From positions 2,501 to 66,500 of the forward strand of contig OY727099.1 of the NCBI GenBank assembly GCA_963402885.1: a stretch of DNA of 64,000 bases. Direction: 5' to 3'. Shown here piece after piece: positions 1-13,400 of this stretch. The notes beneath the pieces were generated by a model. The model was not told where the DNA came from and made no database searches. It saw only the letters and a program-made list of their open reading frames with translations. The translations under genes and the position numbers were made by a program. Position 1 is the stretch's first letter, and each line of letters opens with the position of its first letter. This DNA is from Antedon bifida (Eukaryota; Echinodermata; Crinoidea; Comatulida; Antedonidae).

Positions 1-1127
1 TCGCCGTAGAGGGCGTAGACGCAAAAAAATGGTAAAGTAGGTCAAGGGTGATCGATCCATACCAACAAATTTTGAAAAAATTAAGTAGGTCATGTGTTAT
101 AACGTTTGTAAATCCAGTTACTTATTCGCCGTAGAGGGCGTAGACGCAAAAAAGTTCGCGGAACTGGGGTGGCAAATGGTCAATAGTAGGTCAAGGGTGA
201 TCGATTCATACCAAAATATTTATAAAAAATTAAGCAGGTCAAGTGTTATAACGTTCATAAAGCCAGTTACTTATTCACCGTAGAGGGCGTAGATGCAAAA
301 AAGTTCGCGGAATGGTAGAGTAGGTCAAGGGTCATCGATCTATACCAAAATATTTTGAAAAAATTAAGTAGGTCAAGTGTTATAACATTCGTAAAGCCAG
401 TTACTTATTCGCAGCAGGGGCGTAGACGCAAAAAAGTTCGCGGAATTAGGGTGGCAAATGGTAAAGTAGGTCAAGGGTGATCGATTCATACCAAAATATT
501 TTGAAAACATTAAGTAGGTCAAGTGTTATAACGTTTGTAAAAGCCAGTTACTTATTCGCCGTAGAGGGCGTAGACGCAAAAAAGTTTGCGGAACTGGGGT
601 GGCAAATGGTAAAGTAGGTCAAGGGTGATCGATTCATACCAAAATATTTTGAAAACATTAAGTAGGTCAAGTGTTATAACGTTTGTAAAAGCCAGTTACT
701 TATTCGCCGTAGAGAGCGTAGATGCCAAAAAGTTCGCGGAACTGGGGTGGAAAATGGTAAAGTAGGTCAAGGGTGATCGATCCATACCAACAAATTTTGA
801 AAAAATTAAGTAGGTCATGTGTTATAACGTTTGTAAATCCAGTTACTTATTCGCCGTAGAGGGCGTAGACGCAAAAAAGTTCGCGGAACTGGGGTGGCAA
901 ATGGTAGAGTAGGTCAAGGGTGATCGATTCATACCAAAATATTTAGAAAAAATTAAGCAGGTCAAGTGTTATATCGTTCATAAAGCCAGTTACTTATTCA
1001 CCGTAGAGGGCGTAGATGCAAAAAAGTTCGCGGAACTAGGGTGGAAAATGGTAGGGTAGGTCAAGGGTCATCGATCTATAGCAATATATTTTGAAAATAT
1101 GAAGTAGGTCAAGTGTTATAACGTTAT
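1..1127. repeat. Satellite-like tandem array, ~147-bp unit, about 7.7 copies
   Basis: The same block recurs, beginning TCGCCGTAGAGGGCGTAG and followed by a GTAGGTCAAGGGT box, an ATACCAAAATATTTT box and AAGCCAGTTACTTAT. Unit starts fall near 1, 127, 265, 409, 556, 704, 851 and 998. Complete units are 147-148 bp; the first two are shorter because internal bases are missing. Copies differ by scattered substitutions, so the array is not freshly amplified. It begins at base 1 and probably continues outside the window. It decays at 1127. No reading frame stays open across units, so I treat it as non-coding. Confidence 0.95.
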
Positions 1128-1773
1128 GGGCTATACCACTTGTGGAGAGGGGTGTTCAATGAAAACTTCTACTTTTCGAGGTATACCTCGCTCTTCGAGG
1201 AGAAAGGGCTATTGTCGGTTTATCCAGGTAAGCTAGGCACGAAATAGACCATACGACAAATTTCGAATGTTTCACCTACAACTAGTACAGATCCTTTATT
1301 TCGTTCTCTTACATTATTAAAATTAACAGATATTAATATTTTCCAACAATTATTTATTTACAAAAGCCAAAATGCTCTTCTTCCATCTCATTTACGCGAT
1401 ATATTTTCTACCAATTATGAATTTCACTGCTATTCCACAAGAATCCTCAATAACCTTAACCCTAACCCCTCATATTCCTAAACACAAAAAGACTTCTTTT
1501 CAACATAATATTAGATTTACTGGACCCACTCACTGAATAAAAGTTGAGGAAAGAATCTTCCGTTTTATTACTATGCAGTAACCACTTTGGTGCAGATAGA
1601 TTATTTCATACCGCAATGAATCATATTTTTTACAAATTTGTTTAATTTAATATGCAATTAAAGATGTATTGTCTCCCTCTTAAAATGTTAGTTGTTGAAT
1701 ATGCCATTTTAAGGTCCCATAATAGTTATCCACTTTGAACATGTATTTACCTGGAAAACGTAACAGTCCTCAA

Positions 1774-1858
1774 TTGATCTTATGTCTGGCTGCGACAAAT
1801 ACCAATTAGTACTGTACTACAGTGTAATAGGTGTATGTAAATATTCTCCGCGGCGCAC
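1774..1858. repeat. Dispersed repeat copy A (pairs with 3541-3612)
   Basis: A run starting TTGATCTTATGTCTGGCTGC and continuing through AATACCAATTAGTACTGTAC is almost identical to 3541-3585. Both copies then run into ATATTCTCCGC and a GCGCAC block; this copy has an extra ~17 bp before that part. It is probably the end of an unidentified mobile element. Confidence 0.8.
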
Positions 1859-3540
1859 TACTGTTGACATTGACGAAATTGACGAAATTACATTGACGAA
1901 ATTACAGTCCTGACTGGACTGTAACCTATGTGAGGGTGCTCAGAATTATTTTCCCAGAGCAGCTCAGTTACGATATTAATAGCAATGAATGTGCCTATGA
2001 AAAAAGAATATTTGCACAGTAATAAAACACAATAATAATAATAATTAGTGAATGTTGTTTTATTGCACAGTATAGTACATTAATGATCATTATAAATATG
2101 TTGACTAAGTTCAAAGATGTCTCAGTGGAGAAGTCTACACCAACCTTCTGAATTCGATAAATCACTTTTTTTTTTCGTATTTATGAAATATTAAGAATAC
2201 GATTCCCACTCATTTTTACACCCACTTCACAGTAGAGCCACCTCCCCCTCTTCAAAATACTATTATTCTCCTAAATACATTCAGTACAACATATACATGT
2301 TAAAATTCATAATTATTTACAAATAATGAATATAAATGTCTGATGAAAGTAAAGTTGAATGAATACAGACTCTTTAATTAAGACCACCCTCCAAATAGCA
2401 ACCACTTTTCCGTTGACTAAATGATACAATTCATACATGATCATCAAATATACTCTAATTAAAAATAATGACTGCTTAAACAGACAAAACTCTTGGAAAC
2501 CAATGTTTCTTTTTCTGAAAATTCATGTATAGGAACAAAACACTGGATGGAGAGAGCAGTTTTATGGAAATTTAAAGTTTATTATTTAATTAGAGAAAGA
2601 ATTGTAAGGAAAAAAATATCCAGAAATGTAGGCCTTACCCAAAAGCATTTAAAGGACAACAAAAATTACCCCAAAAGAGTAAATTAATTAACTACAAATT
2701 TTCCATAGCAAGTTGGCAGGTATCTAGTAAAGATGGAGAACTCTAACATTTCTGAAAATGAGAATATCATGTTATTAACAATAAGAAACATACAAGTTTG
2801 CTAAAAGGGTAAAACCCCCAAAACAATTTGAAAAATATTTACTACAATTTATTTACAAAGATGAAACATAATTAAGATCCTAATAAAAGTAATTGCATAA
2901 CATATAATATTTAAAATTGTAAACAGATATACAATAATTATGAAATTTATTTTAATTCTTTGATTATAAGTAGATTTTGTTTGAAAATATTGACAATTTA
3001 ATCAAGATTGATGACTCAATTTGGAATTATATACAGTATAATTAACTTTTAAATGTTATTACTTTGTCAACTTGAAAGCAGATATTTTTTTATTAAGTAT
3101 AGATACCTAAAGAAACTTAAAATTGAGTTGATCCATTTATAATTTTATATTTAGTTGCTACGTAGCTTTAAAATATATAAAATTGTTGTTGTACACTGAT
3201 GAATGATGAACATTTTTAGTTTGTTATGTCAATAACATGATGTTGAAATTAAAATCGTTAAAATCAAAGGCAAATTGCAAGTGATCTGTTGCCACAAATT
3301 ATTTATGGTAGTGACTGAAAATAAACATTAATAAAGTATGTACTAAACAGTATGTTGTAGGCCTAGTATGTACAGAATGCAGTAACCAGAGCAGTTACTA
3401 CTATATTTCCTCCTAAGCTACTGTACCACAGAAAAGCTGTATTAAAACATGTGCACATTTTTTGGCCATGTTGTGTTATCCATACTAGCACTGAGCCAGC
3501 TTGTCTTGCCAAGATAGGAACTCGGACTCCTAACAGTCGT

Positions 3541-3612
3541 TTGATCTTATGTCTGGCTGCGACAAATACCAATTAGTACTGTACTATGTACATATTCTCC
3601 GCAGCGCACAGT
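3541..3612. repeat. Dispersed repeat copy B (pairs with 1774-1858)
   Basis: This is the second copy of the sequence at 1774-1858, in the same orientation. It shares about 45 almost unbroken bases, then ATATTCTCCGC and a GCGCAC block. The shorter spacer here indicates a small indel between copies. Confidence 0.8.
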
Positions 3613-3888
3613 GTCTGGTAAGAGGATTGAAACTGATCCTTTCATGGTCACAGATAAACCCTTTGATCTCCAAAGCTGAGCATCCTGTTGTTAGATTGCC
3701 TTGCCCCATACATGCATATGTTTTTAACTTTTGTTCCAGTTCAATTATTGGTATGACACGCCATGTGTGCTAAAATCTTTTATGAATAAAACCGAATCAC
3801 CATCTACAACCTAGACTGAATATAAACTACTTACAATATATGAATAACAGTTTTCAGTACGGTATGCAGATTTTTTATAACTTTAAAA

Positions 3889-4010
3889 GGGAAAGTGAAA
3901 TTAATTAACTGTAAGAGTGAAATTAATTAATTATAAGAGTGAAATTAATTAAGTATAAGACTAAAATGAATGAAAAGTATAAGAGTAAATTAATTAATTT
4001 CACTATTCCC
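3889..4010. repeat. AT-rich hairpin with 22-bp internal repeats
   Basis: The left end (GGGAAAGTGAAATTAATTAA) is the near reverse complement of the right end (TTAATTAATTTCACTATTCC). Between them, AAGAGTGAAATTAATTA-type units of about 22 bp repeat three times. It looks like a very small foldback or MITE. Confidence 0.65.
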
Positions 4011-4430
4011 TTGTTATAATTTGATCATACCCTACAGGGTATTAGACACCTAAAAAGCGAACTAATTGACAGCAAAGTGATGAGAATAGGGCAGGGACTC
4101 TTCAAAATGGCCGCCTTATCTGTATATGCAGACGACGCAAGTGTAGTGTGCGTAACCAGGTATTGGGTGTGGCTTTAAATCGGCGTATATATGCCCAATT
4201 CAGGATTTAGCAATGTTGGGTGGTCACACTTTCCATTGTGTCTTGTTATTGGCGCATTAAGTCACATTCTTCACAGACATGGGTTAACAAACTTAATATA
4301 TCATAAATTGCATAAATTATCATAAATATATTCTCCCCATTCAATAAACATTAATCATATTTGTATAATATATATATTAAATGAGAAATTATTTGGAAGT
4401 GGGTAAAAAAAACAAATAAACAACCCTAAA

Positions 4431-7400
4431 TTAAGTTAATGGTTTCTTGTAAATCCAACCATCACCATTTTTGGAAAAGAATTGTGTTTCCCATTGTTTT
4501 TTGGTTTGTTTTCTGTGTTTTTCCTCTTGCCGTTGCCTCTCTTCAAGCTGAAACAATTAATTAAAAATCTGAATTAAATAATAAAAATGGATGGATTTTA
4601 ATCAATGTTGGCAGACTAGGGGATCAGATTATTTACACTTAATCAATAGTGGGTGTAAATGGGGTGTCAGGTGACATGGCTAGATATGACCCTGCATGCT
4701 ATGTGTTGGATAAATATGAATAAATAAAAATGTATAACTCAACTCTACAAAAATTGAACAGAAAACATGGTTTTTATGATCAAAATATGACTATTAGTTC
4801 ACGGCACAGTAATGCATATGGTATAGGTGCCAATTCACAATTACCAGAATGCATCAATCAGTATTCATCTAACAAAGTAATCTAACAAAGCTAATAATAA
4901 CCTAGATTGATTTGGGGTTCACCAAAAGTTGGTCTGGTAAGTTGGGACGAGGATAATTAGTCAAGCATAACAAACATAGTGACCAGTGGCCGTATTCACC
5001 AATCACACTTAAGTGAGATATTTCCCTTAAATCCTAAGAATTTCCCTTAAATCAAGAAAATATTAAGGGTTTCACTTAGGTGGTATTCACAAAGGGTTTA
5101 AGGTTAAGGGAAACCCTTAACTTGGTCTATTTTCCCCTTAACTTTTAAGGGACCTCTGAGATCTGAAGTTCCCTTAACTATTCAGTACCTTGGTTGTGCT
5201 GACGATTCTGTATGTGCAAGTACTATGCCTACTAGGCCTATATATTCATTTATTTGTTTTTGTTTTGAATGCCATTATTTTCGTGGAAGATGGCTTCTCA
5301 TTTCATTGTAATGTAATAGAAAATAGCCCCAGTCTAGTATATAGTAGGCTAGGCCTAAGTAGAGATGCTAGGCACTCCCTGTTGGTCTGCCCAGTAACCA
5401 GCCTAGGATGCATATGCCTCAATACAGACAGGTTTAGGTATTTGTTAGTAGCATCTATACTAGGCTAGACCTATTTTTCTTGATCCTCATACAAATTAGT
5501 CTATCCTAGGTCTAATATATATTCCTTTACTTTTTTTGTTGTTGTTTTGACTGCCATTTTCTTTTTATTGATCATCGTCCACACACCTTTCTCTTCATCC
5601 TCCCCGGTTTCTCTCCCCCCCCCCCCCCCTTGTTTTAAATATGCAAATTAGTTTTAGAGAGGAAAATGATTGGACCACAGGGGAATTAAATCCTCTGTGA
5701 TTGGACAATGGGATGAATGAATATTTATGATTATTTTCACCCTTAAGTTTTACCCTTAAATTAAGTGTTTTCCTTAAGTCAGTGAATCCCTAACCCTTAA
5801 CTCATTTGTGAATACCCCTTAAGTGTTTCCCTTTGTTAAGGGAATTCTTAAATTGTAAGGTATTAAGTATTTCCCTTATCCTAAGTGAGATTGGTGAATA
5901 CGGCCACAGATGTTTAAATCTATTGGTCACCCACTATACTGGTGATTACCAATAAAGACATATGGTTAAGAATTCAATTAATGTACTGTACCTGTTTCTT
6001 GTGTTCAGTCGCTGTATTTAAATCACCAAGTTTTAAACTATTTGTTACATGCTGCCAGAGTTTACGAGATTCATATGGATGCTGTACATCTAGAGGTCGT
6101 ACACTCTTCGGAACTGCTGCAAGTCTTGCTGTATCTATCTGTTTCTTTTCACCCTAAAAAAATTGTTTTTTTTTTTTACTTTAAAAGTAATGCTAAAATG
6201 ATACTCTATAACGAATCACAAAACCAGGCTGTTCGACATGTATTTAAGGTGCTGCTAAGTGACGAGACCTGATCTTCTCTCTTCTAAACAATCTTCGCTG
6301 GCTTAGAATTGTAGCTTTTGGCTTCGATCTGAGACTACATAGTAAACTACTGTGCAAACCAATGCACAGGTTTTAAGTCTGGCCCTGTGCTCTCAAATGC
6401 TTTTTAAGTCTGGCCCTGTGCTCTCAAATGCTTTTTAAGTCTGGCCCTGTGCTCTCAAATGCTTTTTAAGTCTGGCCCTGTGCTCTCAAATGCTTTTTAA
6501 GTCTGGCCCTGTGCTCTCAAATGCTTTTTAAGTCTGGCCCTGTGCTCTCAAATGCTTTTTAAGTCTGGCCCTGTGCTCTCAAATGCTTTTTAAGTCTGGC
6601 CCTGTGCTCTCAAATGCTTTTTAAGTCTGGCCCTGTGCTCTCAAATGCTTTTTAAGTCTGGCCCTGTGCTCTCAAATGCTTTTTAAGTCTGGCCCTGTGC
6701 TCTCAAATGCTTTTTAAGTCTGGCCCTGTGCTCTCAAATGCTTTTTAAGTCTGGCCCTGTGCTCTCAAATGCTTTTTAAGTCTGGCCCTGTGCTCTCAAA
6801 TGCTTTTTAAGTCTGGCCCTGTGCTCTCAAATGCTTTTTAAGTCTGGCCCTGTGCTCTCAAATGCTTTTTAAGTCTGGCCCTGTGCTCTCAAATGCTTTT
6901 TAAGTCTGGCCCTGTGCTCTCAAATGCTTTTTAAGTCTGGCCCTGTGCTCTCAAATGCTTTTTAAGTCTGGCCCTGTGCTCTCAAATGCTTTTTAAGTCT
7001 GGCCCTGTGCTCTCAAATGCTTTTTAAGTCTGGCCCTGTGCTCTCAAATGCTTTTTAAGTCTGGCCCTGTGCTCTCAAATGCTTTTTAAGTCTGGCCCTG
7101 TGCTCTCAAATGCTTTTTAAGTCTGGCCCTGTGCTCTCAAATGCTTTTTAAGTCTGGCCCTGTGCTCTCAAATGCTTTTTAAGTCTGGCCCTGTGCTCTC
7201 AAATGCTTTTTAAGTCTGGCCCTGTGCTCTCAAATGCTTTTCCTGCAAATAAGGCAGGGTCACCATTTTCGTTTTTTTTTTAAACTTGCCGATTAAAAAT
7301 TATTATTCACTCAACCATGCCTAACTAGTCTAGAAAAAACAAGCAGCCTTGTTTTCACAAACCTAACCCCAACCCTCATCCTTAAAAATGAAATTTCTAG

Positions 7401-10400
7401 CATACCGTTGCATATGTAAGTTCTAAAAGACCATTCCACTCTCCTGAGGCCTTGCATATGACAACACCAGAACGATTCTTAACTTCAGCTGTAACTCTGT
7501 GAACTTTACCTCCATAAAATGGCTGTAAAAAAAACCAGAAACAATATATTTATATATTATATTTCGCATAGAAGAGAAAGCTTAAACTTCCTCCTTTCTT
7601 TTTGTACAATAAAAATGTAATAATAATCGTCCTCAAGCAGAGCTCAACAGGAAACTGAGGAAATTCAGATTAGGCCCTTTACGGATCCACTGCGGCAAGC
7701 AGTGCAGCACCTACACAGATGAATAACAGGGGATGATGTTTGCCCTTTTGCCACACATCCATTTTGCCACCTGGGCTTTTGACACACTGCCTTTTGCCAC
7801 CTTAGTTTTTTTAAAGGGAACCTACCTTAGTAAGAAATGTAACAGATGCATGATGTCCAGTTTGTTGACAATGAATATTGACCTTTCCACCTAACTCCAT
7901 CCATGGAACTGTTAATATTGACCTTCCAAATGCACTTGGAAATGTAAATGTATAGTTTTCATTGTGTTCTAAGAGATGAATATTACCTAAAAAAAATAAT
8001 AAATAAATAATTGTTTCTTATATTACTTATACTTCTAGAATTATATATCTTAATGAAAAGATGTTTTTATATAGATTTCGATAATGGTCTACTGGAAATT
8101 CTCTTGCTGCAAAACACATAACAGTAATACTGTATAAAAGCTGTTCAAAAACACAGTATACAGTAGTAGGATTTACCATGATTGTCGGGGAAATAAATAT
8201 GATAATTCCTGATAAAAATAAAACAATACTCTACTGAGTGTGCCCAATCAAGTACTTTCATCTTAAAAACGACTAACCTTAAATGTCTAATATCATTGGA
8301 GCTTTCGGGAACAGTCCCAGCCAATGGATGCTAGCTTTGGAAAATCCCAGTGTCACCATTGTTATAATTTATTTTACTGGTGTTGGGGCCCTTTCTTTCT
8401 AGTGAGGTGCTTTTTTGCTATTAATGGAGCATTGGTACGAAATAAAAGGGTTGGTTGTACCTTTACTTTCATTTTATTAATTTTCATATACTGTATAAAT
8501 CTGTCAGCATCAAAATCTGTATGTTATGCTCTATTTGAATGAGCACCAACACAATAAACATTGCAGCCAAATACCGCATAAATGTTTATAAATGCATTGA
8601 TTTTGCGATCAGGCACATTTATGTTCATTTACAATAGTCAGAGATGTATGGCATGCATTTTGGGTAATAAACTTAAGAACCTACCGTCACCAACCATCAC
8701 TACACCAACAGACATTCCCATGAACTTTGACTTTGTCCATATCCATGAGTTCATACTGATTCGTTTCTCAGGACATTCAGTGTAAAATGCAGTAACTGGC
8801 AAGGATTAAAAACAAATTGACATATAAAATAAAGTATACAAATTATTTTCTTGCATAAAGCCTTGTCTAAACTATCAAACTACTTTGACAAAATGTGTGA
8901 ATTGCCCAAATATGGTAGTAGTATGCTTAAACATTGTAGTGATATGACATCATCATGTCCATTTTGTCACATAAAGTTTGATAGTGTACACAGAGATTTA
9001 GAATGAAAGTTCTTAGTTTAATTCTATGGAGGGTTTACAAATACCGAAATAGTTTAACCATTTTCTTGAGAAATCATTAATAAGCAAATTTAATTTTTGA
9101 TGATAAAATAAATAAGAAGAATAAGAAGATACAATGTGTTTGCATAATGAAATATTACTATTAATATATATCATTATAGTTTATTTTATATTACTACGCC
9201 AACCTCAAAACATTCAAATAAAATAGTAATTTAATAGTACAAAAACAGTAACATTACACCGTATATTGGGACCATTTCATCTACATACATTTTTGTTATA
9301 AAGGGTACAGTATTTTTTTCCGAGCATCTAGATTTTAAGAAATTGGATATTAAATGGAACTAATATTCAAATAACATTTTATACATTCTACCAACCTGGA
9401 GGATGATGGGATACCTGCTCAGCTATGTAGGTCAGCCTACATTTAGAAGTACCCTTTGAACTTTGACCTGGTTGCTGTGATGCTGGAACTTGCCAAGAGC
9501 AATGGAAGCTTTCTCCGATAATTGGATTGTAGGGCTTTTTAGCTAATGATCCCTAAATAGAAAATGTACACAATAAAGCTTTTAGTTGAGATTAAACACT
9601 GATAACAAATATGTTTAATTAAAGTAATTGACAATCGCCAAAAAGCAAATAGTTAGCACCAGGGAAGAGTGAACACTGGTTCTTTTTTTCTTTTTGGCGA
9701 GAGTGAAAACTCTTCCCTGGTTAGAACTATGACGAAATATGTACACAATTTTCAGATCATTGTGGATTCAAAACAAATGTAACATCACTAGTCTGATATT
9801 TTTGCCTCTAGATACCCAATATTGTACTAATGGCTAGAGTTAGATTCGAGCCCTAACCCAATATTGTACTAATGGCTAGAGTTAGATTCGAGCCCTAACC
9901 CAATATTGTACTAATGGCTAGAGTTAGATTCGAGCCCTAACCCAATATTGTACTATGGCTAGAGTTAGATTCGAGCCCTAACCCAATATTGTACTAATGG
10001 CTAGAGTTAGATTCGAGCCCTAACCCAATATTGTACTAATGGCTAGAGTTAGATTCGAGCCCAAGAAGCAGTGTATACTGTATTGATAGCAATTTGCAGT
10101 TTTATAGCATCTATATAGCACACCCTAAAAATATGGACACTAAAACAAGGGAAAATTTCTTTTTCTTCTTCTGACCAAATAGCAAGTTTCACAATAATAA
10201 CTTGCATGCAAACATTCCAGTATCTTTTGACTGTACAAGGATACAAGGATACAAGGAAACTTTATTCATCCCAACTTGGGAAATTGTGTTGCTGTCTTAT
10301 TACAATGCCGTAAAGAAAAGAGAAATGATAGGCCTAATACATAAGTGTGATAATAATAATAATAACAAAAATAGTGAATTTACGGAGCTGCATAATAAGC

Positions 10401-13400
10401 TTTGTCGAATCCTGCTTGCCTAGTAAAACCTACCGGGATATAGTTTCAAAACAGAGAAACTTACTATAGGAATGGTTTTCCTAGACCCTCACAGGGTCAA
10501 GAAAGTCCATGTGTGGACAGTAGTAAGATTTCCCTTAAGAGTTTATAACTAAAATACTAAGTTCAGTATATAAACTCTATTACAGTACTGGAAGTAAAAT
10601 TACTGCAGTAAGTACAGTAAATGTAATGGTCTTGATGAACATACCTTTCTTCCAACATGGAATGAGCAGAGATAGTATTCAACCACAGCAAGCATCCTTG
10701 CTTCTGGTGTAGCCTGGTCAGCTATCCGTAAAAACATGTCAGGGTGCCCAAAGAAATCTGCAAACATCTCTAGTAGTGATCTTTTTTCAAGAATAAATGT
10801 TGGAAGTACAACCTAAACGATTTAAAAACACAGCCTATAAAATTTCAAACAATACACTTAGAATACAAAAATAGTGATATTTTATTTTAATAAGTCTCAA
10901 TTTTATATCAACCAAAAAAGATGTATGACTTGGCATAAACTTGGATCTTGAGTAAACACCAGCAGTGAAGTCAACTGATAATTATGCATTCGTCAATGAC
11001 GGCCATGCGCTCTCAGAAGAAGACGGCAACAAGAACAGTAACAGATCTGGAGATCATGAGTTTGACTCCCAACCGAGAACATCTTAGTTAAACATTCACT
11101 ACAAATAACATCAGCGTTATTTGTTTTATGATGAGGGGACCCCCTCAGGGCTATCCCCGGTACCAAACAAAATGATTGAGTTTTTTGTTTTGTTTTTATC
11201 TGTTTTTGTTCATGTATGGTATGGATTGACATAAATCAAATCAAACATCAGAGTGGGGCCTTTCTTAACATGCATTCTAATTCTTAAATGCAATTAAACC
11301 ATGTTTTATTATAAATTTCTTAATGATTGGCCATTCAATTGTAATGACAATAAACTAGAAAGAAAATACGAACCCTTGTAAGGTCCATGCCAAGCTTGAG
11401 CTGGGATAACAAGTGTAAAATCACGCTTTTGTGTTGTTCCACTCCTCCCAATTCCTTCTCCTCATCAATTGATGGATCGATGACATCATCATCATGGTTA
11501 ATATCTGTAAAAAACAACAAAACATGACCTTCAAAGGAAAGAGATCAAATTTTGTAAGATATAATAATTCTCTCCATTAGAATGTTCAGAGATTCCTCAA
11601 TCTATGTCTTTTATTCTAATTTGCAAAAGGGTTAGGGTTAGGGTTAGTTCTTGCCATTTTGGCCACACCACAAAATGTACTCTTTTTCAATTAGTAAAGT
11701 TCTACCATTTTTCTTCCCCTTCCATACATGACCGAGTATAATCCCATGCTTTCAGTGTAATCCCACCCCCTAATGTAGGATACATTTGGACCCACTTCCA
11801 TTGTTCATGCAAACTGAGTAAATCCAACCCCAAACCATTTTATACCCAGGCCTCCTTGGACTATACTCATCGTAGTTACAGTTGAAAACTACAATGAGGG
11901 AGGTAATATTGTTAGGAAAGCTAACAATTGGGTATCCTTGCAAACCATGTCAGCTCTCAAAATATGGCAGCAATACACAATCATTTAGCACTTTGGCAAC
12001 ATCAAATATTCTTTATTTTGACAACCACTCTGCCCACCATTTCCCTCAACCCGACAAGAATCGAATTATCTTACAATCAGAAATTTTGTCTTGCAGGTAA
12101 TATATATAAAAAATTAATCTCTAACTCTGACAAAGTGTTCTAGATGGCATATGATAAATAAATGCCAATTCAAAATAAGCGGGCCTTCGAGTTGTTAATG
12201 AAGGCTTGTACGTACATTAACTCTCAATTTTGCAAATCCTTTATTAAAAATTGAAAATTACTGTCCTATAGTCAGTCTGTACATAAACAAACAAACAAAC
12301 AAACATACACACAGCTAGTTTAAATATTGGTAAAAAGATAAATATGTTGGCACACATGGCGTTCCATATGTATAATACTTTTTCTCAAAAATAGGAATGT
12401 TGACTGGTGGACTAACATAGAAAAAGACAATAAATACAGACTTTGGGCAAGTCTTACACATAGCATGCTCTGTTGGTCTTAAGAAGTGGATTCATTGTGA
12501 TGCCTCAAGAAATTCATAAATAAAGAATAAATACTAAATATACAATATTCACATAGTACTAATATTTAATTAACAAAGAATACATACAGATAACATTTTA
12601 TATCAAAATATACAAGTGTACATAAAATATATTTAATATTTCTATTTATAGATTTTTTTAGATGTTTTTTTATTATTATATTATTATTATAAATCATAAT
12701 ATGTTAAAACTTGAATTCTATTTTTGCATATTACACCATATGATTTATAATACAACTTGTTTGTTACCAAAATTAAAATAATTAGTATGGCATTCCCTGT
12801 ATTTTTAGTTTCAAACTATAAAATGAATTATAGGCTTAAAAGGTTGGAGAAGACAACATTGAATCAAGCATCTTATTTAAAGTATTTAGTTCATTTAAAA
12901 AAAAAAAAAAATTATAAAATGCTAACTAAAATCAGTAAATTGTTTAACTATTTTTAAAGATGTTTCTGTGTTCAATCACTAAACTGCTTAATTTGTCTTT
13001 AACAGCTAAAAGCGTGCTTGAAGTTATATTTACGTTATATTTTCTTTACACCATTATTACAGTTTTGCAGTGGTGATTACAATACTGATTCTAGGCCAGT
13101 TTGCTGAATCCCAATTTGCTGAATCCCAGTGTGCTGAATCCCAATTTGCTGAATCCCAGTTTGCTGAATCCCAGTTTGCTGAATCCCAATTTGTCGAATC
13201 CCAATTTGCAGAGCCCAATCAGTCAAGTTTGCTGACAAACAGTGGAAATGACCCGATATAGATACGTTGAAGTCGGCATGTACAAAAGTCAGATTGAAGT
13301 GAAGACTTTACAAAATACCAAGATATATGTAAAGGCAATTTAAAGATTTATTAATTATGCACATCAGTGTCATAGATAATATTGTAGCATGAAATATTAT

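Larger units (their letters stand above)
1128..4430. other. Gene-free stretch, probably including the OSBPL11 3' region
   Basis: No coding exon was found. The stretch holds a 14-bp perfect palindrome (CGAGGTATACCTCG, 1177-1190), one member of a dispersed family near 1693-1740, two copies of another repeat (1774-1858 and 3541-3612) and an AT-rich hairpin (3889-4010). The part next to 4431 should contain the 3' UTR of the minus-strand OSBPL11 gene, but I could not place a convincing polyadenylation signal. Confidence 0.6.

Noticed and set aside
5190-5468. 92-codon frame inside the 920-bp element as a transposase remnant
   Set aside because: Hydrophobic low-complexity sequence with no recognisable catalytic motif.
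6371-7241. CRISPR-like appearance of the 31-bp array
   Set aside because: The units are contiguous with no unique spacers, and the window is eukaryotic, so it is a minisatellite.
13070-13261. 63-codon frame encoding ESQFA repeats
   Set aside because: It arises because the tandem unit is 15 bp long. There is no conserved domain or splice context and the frame sits in an intron.
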